Positions 1 through 6,840 of a DNA stretch of 64,000 bases are shown here, in pieces. The notes beneath the pieces were generated by a model, which had not been told where the DNA came from, made no database searches, and was given only the letters and a program-made list of their open reading frames with translations. Source of the stretch: a virus; the IMG/VR virus record IMGVR_UViG_3300014501_000012, positions 1 to 64,000 of that record. One strand, given 5' to 3'. Both the position numbers and the translations under genes were made by a program. Numbering within the stretch: position 1 is the first letter of the stretch; each line of letters starts with the position of its first letter.

Positions 1-1
1 G

Positions 2-154
2 CTATTCGACCGCTTCCGGTAAGGGGTCCTCCATGACGCAGACCATCCAGGCCCTAGCCAACTCGGGATCGTCCCTGGGCAGGTCCTCGTTACTGACCAT
101 CTCGGCCGCCCATTTCTGCTCAGCCTTGGTGGCTCGCTGCGTGACAAGGCCCAT
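2..154 (-). CDS. Hypothetical protein, 50 aa
   Basis: Short leftward frame from ATG at 154 to TAG at 2-4. The product is acidic toward the C-terminus and has no recognised domain. The predicted protein looks natural (mixed charged and aliphatic residues, ending PLPEAVE) and lies on the same strand as the next two leftward genes, so it probably closes that small operon. No strong ribosome binding site is visible before the ATG. It may be longer or be an artefact. Confidence 0.4.
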   Translation of the reverse strand: MGLVTQRATKAEQKWAAEMVSNEDLPRDDPELARAWMVCVMEDPLPEAVE

Positions 155-194
155 GCGGGGTCATATTAGCCAGGCCCGGATTGAAACTGACCCA

Positions 195-608
195 CTACCC
201 GAGCGTCGCCCGGCGTGACCCGTCGTCTGACGCTTCGAAGGAGGCGCCGCCGTCGTTCGTGACGATCCGTCCACCGAGCCCTTCCCACGTGGCCGGCTGG
301 ACGACGTACCCGAGCGCCGCCTCCCGGGCAACCGCCCGCTCCGCCCAGAGCCGGTCGAAAGCCTGCGCTCGCTCGATGGCCAGTTCCCGCGCCTCGTCGG
401 CCGTGATGTTCGGGCCCCAGTTCGACCCCGGGGTGATCCCGAGCCACCAGCCCTCGGGGTCCTGGCGGTCGTCGAGCAGCCCGCCGTAGGTGGTCACCCC
501 GCTCTCCTCGTCGACGTCGACGAAGAACGCCAGCTGCCCCGGATGCCGGCGGGGCGGAGTTCCGGGAGTCGGGGCTCCTCCCAGGAGGTCAACCGGCGGT
601 TCTTCCAC
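195..608 (-). CDS. Hypothetical protein, 137 aa, possibly the frameshifted second half of the upstream gene
   Basis: Leftward frame starting at GTG 608, with GGAGG 8 nt upstream. From about residue 25 the translation looks like a genuine globular protein (GQLAFFVDVDEE, then a helical Ala/Glu/Arg segment); the first 25 residues are Pro/Gly-rich and less convincing. It overlaps the gene at 494-787 by 115 bp, in the -1 frame. The good-looking part begins just where the upstream frame stops looking natural, near a run of four G. The two may be one gene split by a single-base deletion or read through by frameshifting. No family recognised. Confidence 0.5.
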   Translation of the reverse strand: MEEPPVDLLGGAPTPGTPPRRHPGQLAFFVDVDEESGVTTYGGLLDDRQDPEGWWLGITPGSNWGPNITADEARELAIERAQAFDRLWAERAVAREAALGYVVQPATWEGLGGRIVTNDGGASFEASDDGSRRATLG

Positions 609-787
609 CCGCTCGGCCTCCGCTTGGGCTTGGGCTCTCCGCACTCGTGGTCCGGGAGCTTCGCCGTGACGGTGACGATCAGCGCCCCGTCGGGATCGAG
701 CGTCCCCGAGCCGTGGGCCTCGATCGGGACCGTGACGTCCTCGAGGCAGGCGGGGCACTTGGCGGTGACACTGGCGACGATCGCCAT
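494..787 (-). CDS. Small zinc-ribbon-like protein, 97 aa
   Basis: Leftward gene from ATG 787, with an excellent GAGGAGG ribosome binding site 5 nt upstream. The N-terminus has a CPAC pair at residues 11-14 and a later Cys at 49, suggesting a small metal-binding beta protein. The last 15 or so residues (Ser/Thr/Arg-rich) look out of frame, whereas the -1 frame of the same DNA becomes convincing there (see 195-608). It is the first gene of a leftward unit driven from the promoter at 812-823. Function unknown. Confidence 0.6.
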   Translation of the reverse strand: MAIVASVTAKCPACLEDVTVPIEAHGSGTLDPDGALIVTVTAKLPDHECGEPKPKRRPSGWKNRRLTSWEEPRLPELRPAGIRGSWRSSSTSTRRAG

Positions 788-859
788 CGGGTCCTCCTCG
801 GGCTTGGGAATGGGTAGACCCTACCGCGACAGACGGTCGTGACTATGGTGGAGCCCGAA
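788..859. promoter_or_regulatory. Divergent promoter region with GGGTAGACCC repeat
   Basis: Holds one copy (812-821) of the recurrent inverted repeat GGGT-AG-ACCC. Read leftward it gives TAGGGT (823-818), a TANNNT -10 box, followed by a leader and the GAGGAGG of the 787 gene. Rightward, TATGGT at 844-849 lies 10 nt before ATG 860. The same repeat recurs at five other sites in the window. Confidence 0.5.
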
Positions 860-1504
860 ATGAGCGACCGCGACACGGCAGGCATGGAAACCGCGACGCC
901 AATTGAGACCGCGCCGCTGACCCCCTGGCAGGAGAACCGCCGGGCCACCGAGAAGCGCCGGAAGGCCGAGGCGATCGCTCGCAGACAGAAGCGCGAAGAG
1001 GACCAGCGCCTCGTGCTCTCGGCCATGGCGGCGACCGGCGGCGCGTCGGTCCGGGAGATCGGCCGCCAGCTCGGGTGGTCGAAGGACAAGGTCTGGCGTA
1101 CCTACAACGCCGCTCTCCGCGAGCAGAAAGAGGAGGTCATCGGAGCATTCCGCGATCGCCAGCTCGATCGGCTCGACCACCTCATCCGCCGGAACTGGCG
1201 CATCGCCCACGGTACTGACGAGTCGATGGCCGTGCGGGCCAGCTATGTCATCGCCCGTCTGATCTCCGAGCAGAACAAGCTCCGGGGCGCCTACCCGCCG
1301 GTCGAGCTCGACATCGGCGTCGGCGCCGGCCAGGGTGCTCGCACAGTCTCGTTCGCCTCGGTCGCGGCGAAGCTCTCGGAGGCCCGGGAGCGGTTCGAGG
1401 CCCAGAAGCGGGACGGCGTGATCGACGTCGCCTCGGAGGTGGTCGACCAGCCGGCGCTCACGAACGGGAACACGAACGGGAGCGTGCCGAGCCCAGAGGC
1501 GTAG
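860..1504 (+). CDS. Terminase small subunit-like HTH protein, 214 aa
   Basis: Start chosen at ATG 860 because GGAG lies 6 nt before it; in-frame GTG 839 and ATG 845 are alternatives. After a charged Lys/Arg/Glu N-terminus there is a helix-turn-helix (about residues 55-82, including VREIGRQLGWSKDKVWRTYN). A helical region follows of the type seen in small terminases (DRQLDRLDHLIRRNW, then SEQNKLRGAY). That architecture suggests DNA recognition for packaging. It lies 6.8 kb upstream of the large terminase, which is farther than usual, so another HTH regulator remains possible. Confidence 0.55.
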   Translation: MSDRDTAGMETATPIETAPLTPWQENRRATEKRRKAEAIARRQKREEDQRLVLSAMAATGGASVREIGRQLGWSKDKVWRTYNAALREQKEEVIGAFRDRQLDRLDHLIRRNWRIAHGTDESMAVRASYVIARLISEQNKLRGAYPPVELDIGVGAGQGARTVSFASVAAKLSEARERFEAQKRDGVIDVASEVVDQPALTNGNTNGSVPSPEA

Positions 1505-1529
1505 GTACAGCACGTGCTAGTGTAGGTAC

Positions 1530-1796
1530 ATGAACAAACCCACGGTCCTGACCGAAGCGGAGAAGATCATCAACGGGCCGCGCCGAGACGCGTACGGCGA
1601 TGCCGTGGAGTCCTTCGATGCGATCGCCGTCGGCTGGGCGGTCATCCTCGGCGCTGGGGTCACTGGCACCCAGGTCGCTCTTTGCATGGACTGGCTCAAG
1701 ACCTGTCGATTCTTGTCCGCCAAGGACCGGGACTCCCTGGTGGACAAGGGCGGCTACACGGCCCTCGCGGCGAGGCTGGCCGGGATCGACCCCTGA
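1530..1796 (+). CDS. DUF6378-like protein, 88 aa
   Basis: Recognised as DUF6378-like from the order of conserved segments: an N-terminal EAEKIINGPRRDAYGD, a central helix, then VALCMDWLKTCR and DKGGYTALAARLAG. The family is common in actinophages and other phages; its function is not established. TAGTGT at 1518-1523 lies 6 nt before the ATG and there is no good ribosome binding site, so the transcript may be leaderless. The stop overlaps the next start (TGATG). Confidence 0.75.
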   Translation: MNKPTVLTEAEKIINGPRRDAYGDAVESFDAIAVGWAVILGAGVTGTQVALCMDWLKTCRFLSAKDRDSLVDKGGYTALAARLAGIDP

Positions 1797-2092
1797 TGGC
1801 CAACACCAGACTTCGCAACGTCCGGGTCGACGATGAGACCTGGGACCGGGCGAAGGCGTACGCCAAAAGCCGCGGGGTCCCGCTGTCCTCGATGATCGTC
1901 GACTTCCTCCGGTCGATCGACGGGGCGACCCGAATCGACGTTCCACGTGGAACATTGGCGGCACCGCCAGAGTCAACAATGGCGAAGAGTGGCGAGCCCG
2001 CCAAAGTCCCGGCACCCAGATTCAGCGATCGCGCCCGACCGGCCAAAGGTCCAAGCGACTTCAAGCCTCAGCCGAAGCCGGGGAAAGGGTAG
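1796..2092 (+). CDS. Ribbon-helix-helix DNA-binding protein, 98 aa
   Basis: Starts in a TGATG overlap with the DUF6378 gene, so it is translationally coupled. Residues 1-43 fit a CopG/Arc-type ribbon-helix-helix: a beta strand (TRLRNVRVD), helix one (DETWDRAKAYAKSRG), a turn (VPLSS) and helix two (MIVDFLRSID). The remaining half is Pro/Lys-rich and probably disordered. A small repressor or accessory DNA-binding role is inferred. The stop codon lies inside a GGGTAGACCC repeat (2087-2096), so the gene end is embedded in a regulatory site. Confidence 0.65.
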   Translation: MANTRLRNVRVDDETWDRAKAYAKSRGVPLSSMIVDFLRSIDGATRIDVPRGTLAAPPESTMAKSGEPAKVPAPRFSDRARPAKGPSDFKPQPKPGKG

Positions 2093-2125
2093 ACCCGAGA
2101 GACGCCGGCGCGGTAGGGTAGACCC
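2087..2125 (+). promoter_or_regulatory. Promoter with two GGGTAGACCC repeats before rtcB
   Basis: Two copies of GGGTAGACCC (2087-2096 and 2116-2125), 29 bp start to start. The second overlaps TAGGGT (2114-2119), a TANNNT -10 box. It is followed by the CCCAAGGAGG leader that this phage uses at most of its repeat-bearing promoters, then GTG 2146. The paired sites suggest repressor or activator binding. Confidence 0.55.
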
Positions 2126-2145
2126 GTTTCCCAAGGAGGTCCCCA

Positions 2146-3333
2146 GTGCCGAAACACATCGACAACGTGCTCTCATGGGCGTCCGATGTCGAGGACGCCA
2201 CGATCGAGCAGGCGGCCAAGGCCAGCCGACTCCCGTTCGTCCGCGGGCACCTGGCCCTCATGCCCGATGCCCATGTCGGGATCGGGGCGACGGTGGGCTC
2301 CGTAATCCCGACCGAGGGAGCGATCATCCCTGCCGCCGTTGGAGTGGACATCGGGTGCGGCATGATCGCAGCCGACGTGGGACTCACCGCCGAGCGGTTG
2401 CCGGACGACCTCGGTCCGCTGCTGTCAGCGATCGAGGAGTCGATCCCGGCCGGAGTCGGGAAGGGTCGGGACAAGGACATCCCGGGCTCTGGGCGAGTGT
2501 TCATGCCGCGGGCGCTGACTGAGGCGGTTGCCTTCAAGTACATGGGCGACCGCCATCGGGCCATCGCCGCGAACCAGCTCGGAACGCTTGGGTCGGGGAA
2601 CCACTTCGTCGAGGTCTGTCTCGACGAGCGCGGCCTGGTCTGGGTCGTTCTGCACTCGGGCAGTCGGGGCGTCGGAAATAAGCTCGCTCAGCACCACATC
2701 CAAATCGCTCGGGGTCTGATGAAGGACTACTTCATCGAACTCGAGGACCCGGACCTGGCCTACCTCGTCCAGGGCAAGCCGGAGTTCGACGCCTACATCG
2801 CCGATATGAACTGGGCTCAGGACTACGCGCTGGAGAACCGCGAGGCCATGATGCGGTTCGCCCTCAGCGCGTTGGCCGATGCTTGCGAGATGACCGACGA
2901 GGAGCGCGAGGGGCCGGTCGACACCGTGAACTGCCACCACAACTTTACTCGCCGCGAGCACCAGGTCGGTCGCAACATGTGGATCACGCGCAAGGGGGCG
3001 ATCGGGGCGCGGGCCGGGCAACGGGGTGTGATCCCGGGGTCGATGGGCACCTCCAGTTACATCGTCCACGGCCTGGGCAACCCAACGTCGTACTACTCAT
3101 GTTCGCACGGGGCCGGGCGGCGGATGTCCCGGAGCAGGGCGCGCAAGGAGCTGACGGTCGACTCGCTGCGTGAGCAGATGGGCGACCGGACCTGGAACGC
3201 CGACAAGGCCGAGGCCCTGCTCGACGAGCACCCAGACTCGTACAAGTCGATCGATCAGGTCATGGCCGACCAAGCTGACCTCGTGGCGATCGACCATACG
3301 CTGCACCAGGTTCTGAATTACAAGGGGGCATGA
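2146..3333 (+). CDS. rtcB: RtcB-family RNA ligase, 395 aa
   Basis: Near full-length RtcB (395 aa; cellular enzymes are about 400-480). RtcB joins 2',3'-cyclic phosphate RNA ends to 5'-OH ends using GTP and Mn2+. Visible motifs in order: metal-binding GVDIGCGM (residues 66-73, Cys71), GSGNHFVEV near 150, HSGSRGVGN, NCHHNFTRRE, and SCSHGAGRRMSR around 318-329, containing the His that is guanylylated in the family. Starts at GTG 2146 with AAGGAGG. In a phage it could repair tRNA or mRNA cut by host anticodon nucleases or toxins; that role is inferred. Confidence 0.93.
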   Translation: MPKHIDNVLSWASDVEDATIEQAAKASRLPFVRGHLALMPDAHVGIGATVGSVIPTEGAIIPAAVGVDIGCGMIAADVGLTAERLPDDLGPLLSAIEESIPAGVGKGRDKDIPGSGRVFMPRALTEAVAFKYMGDRHRAIAANQLGTLGSGNHFVEVCLDERGLVWVVLHSGSRGVGNKLAQHHIQIARGLMKDYFIELEDPDLAYLVQGKPEFDAYIADMNWAQDYALENREAMMRFALSALADACEMTDEEREGPVDTVNCHHNFTRREHQVGRNMWITRKGAIGARAGQRGVIPGSMGTSSYIVHGLGNPTSYYSCSHGAGRRMSRSRARKELTVDSLREQMGDRTWNADKAEALLDEHPDSYKSIDQVMADQADLVAIDHTLHQVLNYKGA

Positions 3334-3518
3334 TGGGCCTACTCGACCAGCTCCGCTCTCTGGCGTTGGAGTCCGAGCACGCCCTGACGGTGATGGCGGC
3401 GCTCGCCGGGAACCTCGACCATCTGGGGTGCTGTCGTTACCCTGGGGATCTGCTCGATCCTTACCGGTTCGCATTCATGCACGACCAGGCCGTCGAGATG
3501 ATCGGGTGGGGGTCGTGA
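3330..3518 (+). CDS. Hypothetical protein, 62 aa
   Basis: Starts at an ATGATG that overlaps the rtcB stop, so it is translationally coupled to rtcB. The product is small and mostly helical, with a leucine-rich N-terminal half (LLDQLRSLALESEHALTVM). No family recognised. It ends in a GTGA overlap with the next gene. Its position directly behind rtcB makes an accessory role in RNA repair possible, but nothing in the sequence proves it. Confidence 0.55.
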   Translation: MMGLLDQLRSLALESEHALTVMAALAGNLDHLGCCRYPGDLLDPYRFAFMHDQAVEMIGWGS

Positions 3519-3721
3519 CCGACCGCATGGTCACGGTCTCGGGCAAGGTCCCGCTCGCCGTCCGCAAAGAGATCGAGGACGAGGCGACCGCGGCCGGGCA
3601 GCGATCGAGCGAGTGGGTGCGCGGCGCGATCATGGAGAAGCTCGCTCGGCGAGACCGCCAGAAAGCGGCGACCGACGCTGCGAAGGGGACGGGCGTGGGG
3701 AACAGCCCAGCGGCGTTCTGA
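3515..3721 (+). CDS. Ribbon-helix-helix-like protein, 68 aa
   Basis: Start placed at GTG 3515, overlapping the previous stop (GTGA). A longer in-frame start upstream would run through the preceding gene and is less likely. The sequence TVSGKVPLAVRKEIEDEA, then GQRSSEWVRGAIMEKLARRD, fits a short ribbon-helix-helix fold. The tail is Lys/Ala-rich. Possibly a transcriptional regulator. It is the second RHH protein of this block. Confidence 0.55.
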   Translation: MTDRMVTVSGKVPLAVRKEIEDEATAAGQRSSEWVRGAIMEKLARRDRQKAATDAAKGTGVGNSPAAF

Positions 3722-3722
3722 C

Positions 3723-3947
3723 ATGGCGGATATTTCCCCAGGCGTCGTCGTGTCTTGTTGCCCGTGGTGTGGGAGCCACCCCGACACGGTGGAGGTCAAG
3801 CCGATCCTCTATGACGTGGTCGCTGGGCCCGATCGTTGCCTACCCGCCGCCCGATGCACAGGATCACCGTCGAGCCATGTGGCCACCCGATCAGTGGATA
3901 CGAGTACGGCGGGTGGACCTGTCCCGGAGCGGACACCGTGCTGGTGA
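3723..3947 (+). CDS. Small zinc-ribbon protein, possibly only its N-terminal half genuine
   Basis: ATG 3723 is 2 bp after the preceding stop. The first 43 or so residues contain a CCPWCG knuckle followed by a beta-rich segment (TVEVKPILYDVV) and look real. The remainder is Ser/Thr/Pro-rich and reads like an out-of-frame shadow. A different frame (3854-3961) becomes convincing just there and supplies more Cys and His residues. Either two overlapping small genes or one zinc-ribbon gene broken by a frameshift. Confidence 0.45.
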   Translation: MADISPGVVVSCCPWCGSHPDTVEVKPILYDVVAGPDRCLPAARCTGSPSSHVATRSVDTSTAGGPVPERTPCW

Positions 3948-3961
3948 TGGTGAGACCGTGA
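3854..3961 (+). CDS. Tiny Cys/His protein, 35 aa
   Basis: Frame from ATG 3854 to TGA 3959-3961. The product reads naturally (VEPCGHPISGYEYGG, then WTCPGADTVLVMV) with a CGH and a later Cys, as in small zinc-binding peptides. Its stop overlaps the next gene's GTG in the GTGA arrangement seen throughout this block, which supports it. It lies inside the 3' part of the 3723-3947 frame in another phase and could be the missing C-terminal half of that protein. Confidence 0.4.
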   Translation: MHRITVEPCGHPISGYEYGGWTCPGADTVLVMVRP

Positions 3962-4203
3962 CCGAAGGCCCGGTCGCCCGCCCCGTCATCCACGCCGCGC
4001 ACTCGGGTGACCGGGCGTACCTGGCCCGGAGCCTGGAGACGGGCGAGGAGGCGATCATCGTCACTCGACTGGCGATCATCCCGCCCGCTGCCCAATGGGC
4101 CAATGGCCGAGGCGACCCCGCTGCAGCTGGGCGGCACAGCGTCCCGCACACGGCGCGGCCGACAGAAGATCCGTTCCGGAAGAAAAGGAAGGTCCAACGG
4201 TGA
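3958..4203 (+). CDS. Hypothetical protein, 81 aa
   Basis: Start chosen at GTG 3958, overlapping the preceding stop; upstream in-frame sequence belongs to another gene's shadow. The N-terminal 50 residues are mixed alpha/beta (AYLARSLETGEEAIIVTRLA); the C-terminus is Pro/Arg/Lys-rich. No domain recognised. The stop overlaps the next GTG. Confidence 0.5.
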   Translation: MTEGPVARPVIHAAHSGDRAYLARSLETGEEAIIVTRLAIIPPAAQWANGRGDPAAAGRHSVPHTARPTEDPFRKKRKVQR

Positions 4204-4367
4204 CCACCGACTACGCGCCCACGTGCAAGGCACCGCGCGGCAAGGGTCCGCGAACGAAGCGCCAGGCGTACAAGGAGCGGCGGCGCGTCGCCCACGAGAT
4301 CCGCTCGGAGAAGCGCCGCGAGCAGGCGCGTGAGGACGACCGGGCGTTGAAGGCGAGGGTGGGGTGA
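4200..4367 (+). CDS. Small highly basic protein, 55 aa
   Basis: GTG 4200 overlaps the previous stop. About one third of residues are Lys or Arg, in a helical C-terminal stretch (HEIRSEKRREQAREDD). The N-terminus has one Cys. The composition suggests nucleic-acid binding, but no fold is recognised. Confidence 0.5.
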   Translation: MTTDYAPTCKAPRGKGPRTKRQAYKERRRVAHEIRSEKRREQAREDDRALKARVG

Positions 4368-4612
4368 CCCTCCACGATTTGGGGATAGCGATTGGGGCCA
4401 CCCTCATCCTGGTCGGGTGGGTCGGCTTCGGATTCCTGATCGGTCAGGCCATGGTTCGTCGGCTGCGAGCCGACAACGAGCAGACGATCAAGCCCTGGAG
4501 CCCGGCCCAACTCGGAGTCGTCCTGGTCTGCTGCATCGTGTTTGCCCCGGTGGTGATCCTGGTGGTCGTGGTCATGGCGGTCCTGTCGATGATCGGTACG
4601 GCGGTGAAGTGA
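4364..4612 (+). CDS. Small membrane protein, two TM helices, 82 aa
   Basis: GTG 4364 overlaps the previous stop. Two hydrophobic helices are obvious: about residues 8-27 (IGATLILVGWVGFGFLIG) and about 50-75 (VVLVCCIVFAPVVILVVVV). A short polar, basic loop separates them. No family recognised. A membrane-stress, holin-like or exclusion role cannot be told apart from sequence. It is followed by another tiny hydrophobic peptide. Confidence 0.6.
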   Translation: MTLHDLGIAIGATLILVGWVGFGFLIGQAMVRRLRADNEQTIKPWSPAQLGVVLVCCIVFAPVVILVVVVMAVLSMIGTAVK

Positions 4613-4686
4613 TCGACGTCTTCGTCGTCCCGCTGATCGTCTCCTGGCTGGCGCTCACGGTCGTCTTCGGCGGGAAGGCCCAGTGA
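4609..4686 (+). CDS. Tiny hydrophobic peptide, 25 aa
   Basis: GTG 4609 overlaps the previous stop and its TGA overlaps the next GTG, fitting the chain of 4-bp overlaps in this operon. The product is essentially one membrane helix (VFVVPLIVSWLALTVVF) with a short basic tail. It could be a real membrane peptide or just a translational coupler between its neighbours. Confidence 0.4.
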   Translation: MIDVFVVPLIVSWLALTVVFGGKAQ

Positions 4687-5414
4687 CCAAAGCGCAGTTC
4701 GGCCAACGTCTGCGGATCGCTCGCACCGACGTCAGGTACTACTCGAAGCATCGTCGGTGGATGGCGATGGCCCGGTCGGTCGCCCTGGTCCTGTTCTGCG
4801 GGTGGATCTCCGAGACCTGCCAGGAGTGCGGACGACGCCATCACCTGCTCTGGCACTCGCCCCAGCCGTTGTGGGACGAGCTGATCGGGCGACCGGGCGG
4901 GATCCTCTGCCCGCGGTGCTTCGACGCCAAGGCCAGAGCAACCGGCATCTGGACGCTCTGGACGCCGATGGTCGTGAGGCGCCAGGGCGTGGCGACCACG
5001 AACTGGTGGCACGACCCGGTTCGCGACCGCCTGCTCATGGGCGAGCCCGATCCGCACTACTTCGACGAGGAGAAATCGAACGACCCCCAGGGTCACTGGG
5101 GTGACATCGCCTTCGTCCTCGGATGGGATCTCGCGTCGTACTATCCGGACTCGAACCGATCGAAAGCCCTGCCACCGAAGCCCGGCGTCGTCGAACTGGC
5201 GGTGACCTACCTTGAGGCCCGAGCGGCGGCTGACGAGTGCAGGTGCGACCAGGAGCTCGGGCTCTGCCACCACATGATCGAGGCGAACCACGCGAGCGCC
5301 GACTGGCACTCCTACGTCGACGCGCTGGGTGGCGACAGCGGCGAGCACGACGTGGCCCTGGCCGTGGCCGCGCTCGGTCGGAGATCCATGGCCTCACCCC
5401 CGCTACAGGGGTAG
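4683..5414 (+). CDS. Cys/His-rich hypothetical protein, 243 aa
   Basis: GTG 4683, coupled to the previous frame. Contains CQECGRRHH near residue 45 and CPRC near 77, which together could bind one zinc. A tryptophan-rich region follows (WTLWTPMVV, TTNWWHDP), then a C-terminal part with CRCDQELGLCHHMIE around 180-195, a second candidate metal site. No named family recognised. It ends just before a strong promoter region and closes the operon that starts with rtcB. Confidence 0.6.
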   Translation: MTKAQFGQRLRIARTDVRYYSKHRRWMAMARSVALVLFCGWISETCQECGRRHHLLWHSPQPLWDELIGRPGGILCPRCFDAKARATGIWTLWTPMVVRRQGVATTNWWHDPVRDRLLMGEPDPHYFDEEKSNDPQGHWGDIAFVLGWDLASYYPDSNRSKALPPKPGVVELAVTYLEARAAADECRCDQELGLCHHMIEANHASADWHSYVDALGGDSGEHDVALAVAALGRRSMASPPLQG

Positions 5415-5423
5415 GGTCTACCC
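5401..5423 (+). promoter_or_regulatory. Promoter with CGCTACAGGGGTAG and GGGTCTACCC elements
   Basis: Combines two recurrent elements: CGCTACAGGGGTAG (5401-5414, a near inverted repeat) and GGGTCTACCC (5414-5423), overlapping the -10-like TAGGGT (5412-5417). A leader with AAGGAGG follows, then ATG 5453. The same pair of elements stands before the YqaJ gene at 56372-56401, so these two units may be co-regulated. Confidence 0.55.
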
Positions 5424-5452
5424 GTAGAAACTCCCCCAAGGAGGGATGCCGA

Positions 5453-6148
5453 ATGATCGTGGGCAGTCTCGTCTACGCAGTGGTGGTCGTGGTGGTCGTG
5501 TTCGCCACCGCCATCGTCGCTATGCGTCACGAGAACAGTCGGAACCAGCGCCTCGCCGACGCGGTGGGCGCTCCGGACAGGTCCCGCCGGCTTGCTCTCC
5601 TCAAAGAGGTCAACCGCCCGATCGAGGAGGTCGTGGCCAAGGCCGAGCGCCGGGCGATCACGCAATGGAACGAGGAGCACGACAGCGACCAGCAGGTCGA
5701 ACTTCCGGGCGTGGCCGTGCCAGTCCTCCCGCCGGGGGTGTCGGCAATGTGGGCCGACGGCAGCACGACTCCTCTTCTGACCGAACTGACCCCGTGGGAT
5801 CAGCACTACGGCGTTGCCGGGGCTTGCGGGGACAAGGCGATCACCGAGAAGGGGCCGGGCCACGTCCACACCACCCGGGGCGGCGTGTCCTACCGCTGCT
5901 GGTACGGTTCCCTGGGCCCGGCTCCACCGCGGGGCGACTCGATCAGCTCCCCGCCCGTCACGGAACGGCCAGCTCCACCCAGGCCATCCGAGGCCCAGCG
6001 GCTTGCCGACGCGCGGGAACGCAAAGTGAAGGCCGACGAGTCTCGTCGGCGCGCCGAACGTCGAGCAGGCATGGTGCGAGGTCGAGGTCCGGCACCGACG
6101 GTCCCACCAGCGCCGGCTCCGCCACCGCCCGAGGTGACGTTCCGGTGA
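5453..6148 (+). CDS. Membrane-anchored hypothetical protein, 231 aa
   Basis: ATG 5453 lies 9 nt after AAGGAGG. ATG 5446, in another frame, is closer to the ribosome binding site but opens a shadow frame. Residues 2-22 form a hydrophobic helix (VGSLVYAVVVVVVVFATAIV), then a charged helical region, a middle part with two Cys (GACGD, YRCWYG), and a Pro/Arg-rich, probably disordered C-terminus. Likely a membrane-tethered protein with a cytoplasmic domain. Function unknown. It overlaps the next gene by 4 bp. Confidence 0.65.
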   Translation: MIVGSLVYAVVVVVVVFATAIVAMRHENSRNQRLADAVGAPDRSRRLALLKEVNRPIEEVVAKAERRAITQWNEEHDSDQQVELPGVAVPVLPPGVSAMWADGSTTPLLTELTPWDQHYGVAGACGDKAITEKGPGHVHTTRGGVSYRCWYGSLGPAPPRGDSISSPPVTERPAPPRPSEAQRLADARERKVKADESRRRAERRAGMVRGRGPAPTVPPAPAPPPPEVTFR

Positions 6149-6840
6149 GCCCGGCCCTGAGCGTGCAAGCAAGGATGAACCAGGCGGCGCGCCAGCGTGC
6201 CCGGTCCCGCGCCCGACGTCGGGTCGCCACCCTGCACCGGACCGAGTTCCATGTCCTCCTCGACGAGGTCCCGCGCCCGGTGAAGTCCGGGGACATCGCC
6301 CGGTGTATGCGCGAGATCTGTCGAAGCCACCCGGAGGACTTCGCTCGGGCCCAGAAGGTGGAGCGGGCGAAGGAGATGATGCCCCCGGCGCGTCAGACGA
6401 CGTGCGGCACGCTCGCCGGGCGGAGGAAGCACTACCGACACCACGAGCCGGTTTGCGAGTTGTGCCAGCGAGCGTGGCTGGCGACGCTTCCCTGGCGCAC
6501 GTGCAAAACGTGTGACCGGCCCTATCAGAGCGAGCGCCGCGTTTATTGCTCGACCGACTGCCAACAGCTCTACATGTACCTTCGCTACTTCGAGGCTCCC
6601 TGGCGGACCTGGGTCAACCGGGCGCGCTACGTGCTCAAATACCCAAAGCGGGCGAAGCCATGGGAGGTTGACCACGCCCGACGGGTGCTGGCGGAGTTCG
6701 AGGCGACGGGGAAGGTCGAGCGGCGACGCACGCTTCCACGAGGCGTCAAAGCGCCGGCCGCCGTAGCCTTGGCGAAGAAGATCGGGATCGACCTCGGTGA
6801 GGCGATCGAACGAGTGGAGGCGAAGGCGAATGTGGTGTGA
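6145..6840 (+). CDS. Zinc-ribbon protein, 231 aa
   Basis: GTG 6145 overlaps the previous stop. An Arg-rich N-terminus (QRARSRARRR) precedes a helical part, then CELC near residue 107 and CKTC...YCSTDC around 122-143, the C-x2-C...C-x3-C zinc knuckle widespread in phage small DNA-binding or HNH-associated proteins. No HNH catalytic motif is visible. The Lys-rich C-terminus could also contact nucleic acid. A DNA- or RNA-binding role is inferred. Confidence 0.6.
   Translation: MSPALSVQARMNQAARQRARSRARRRVATLHRTEFHVLLDEVPRPVKSGDIARCMREICRSHPEDFARAQKVERAKEMMPPARQTTCGTLAGRRKHYRHHEPVCELCQRAWLATLPWRTCKTCDRPYQSERRVYCSTDCQQLYMYLRYFEAPWRTWVNRARYVLKYPKRAKPWEVDHARRVLAEFEATGKVERRRTLPRGVKAPAAVALAKKIGIDLGEAIERVEAKANVV

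Noticed and set aside
5446-6144. Long frame starting at ATG 5446, nearer to the ribosome binding site than ATG 5453
   Set aside because: Its first 230 codons are Arg/Gly-rich and overlap a gene with a clear membrane helix. Only the 3' part from GTG 6145 is a real gene.
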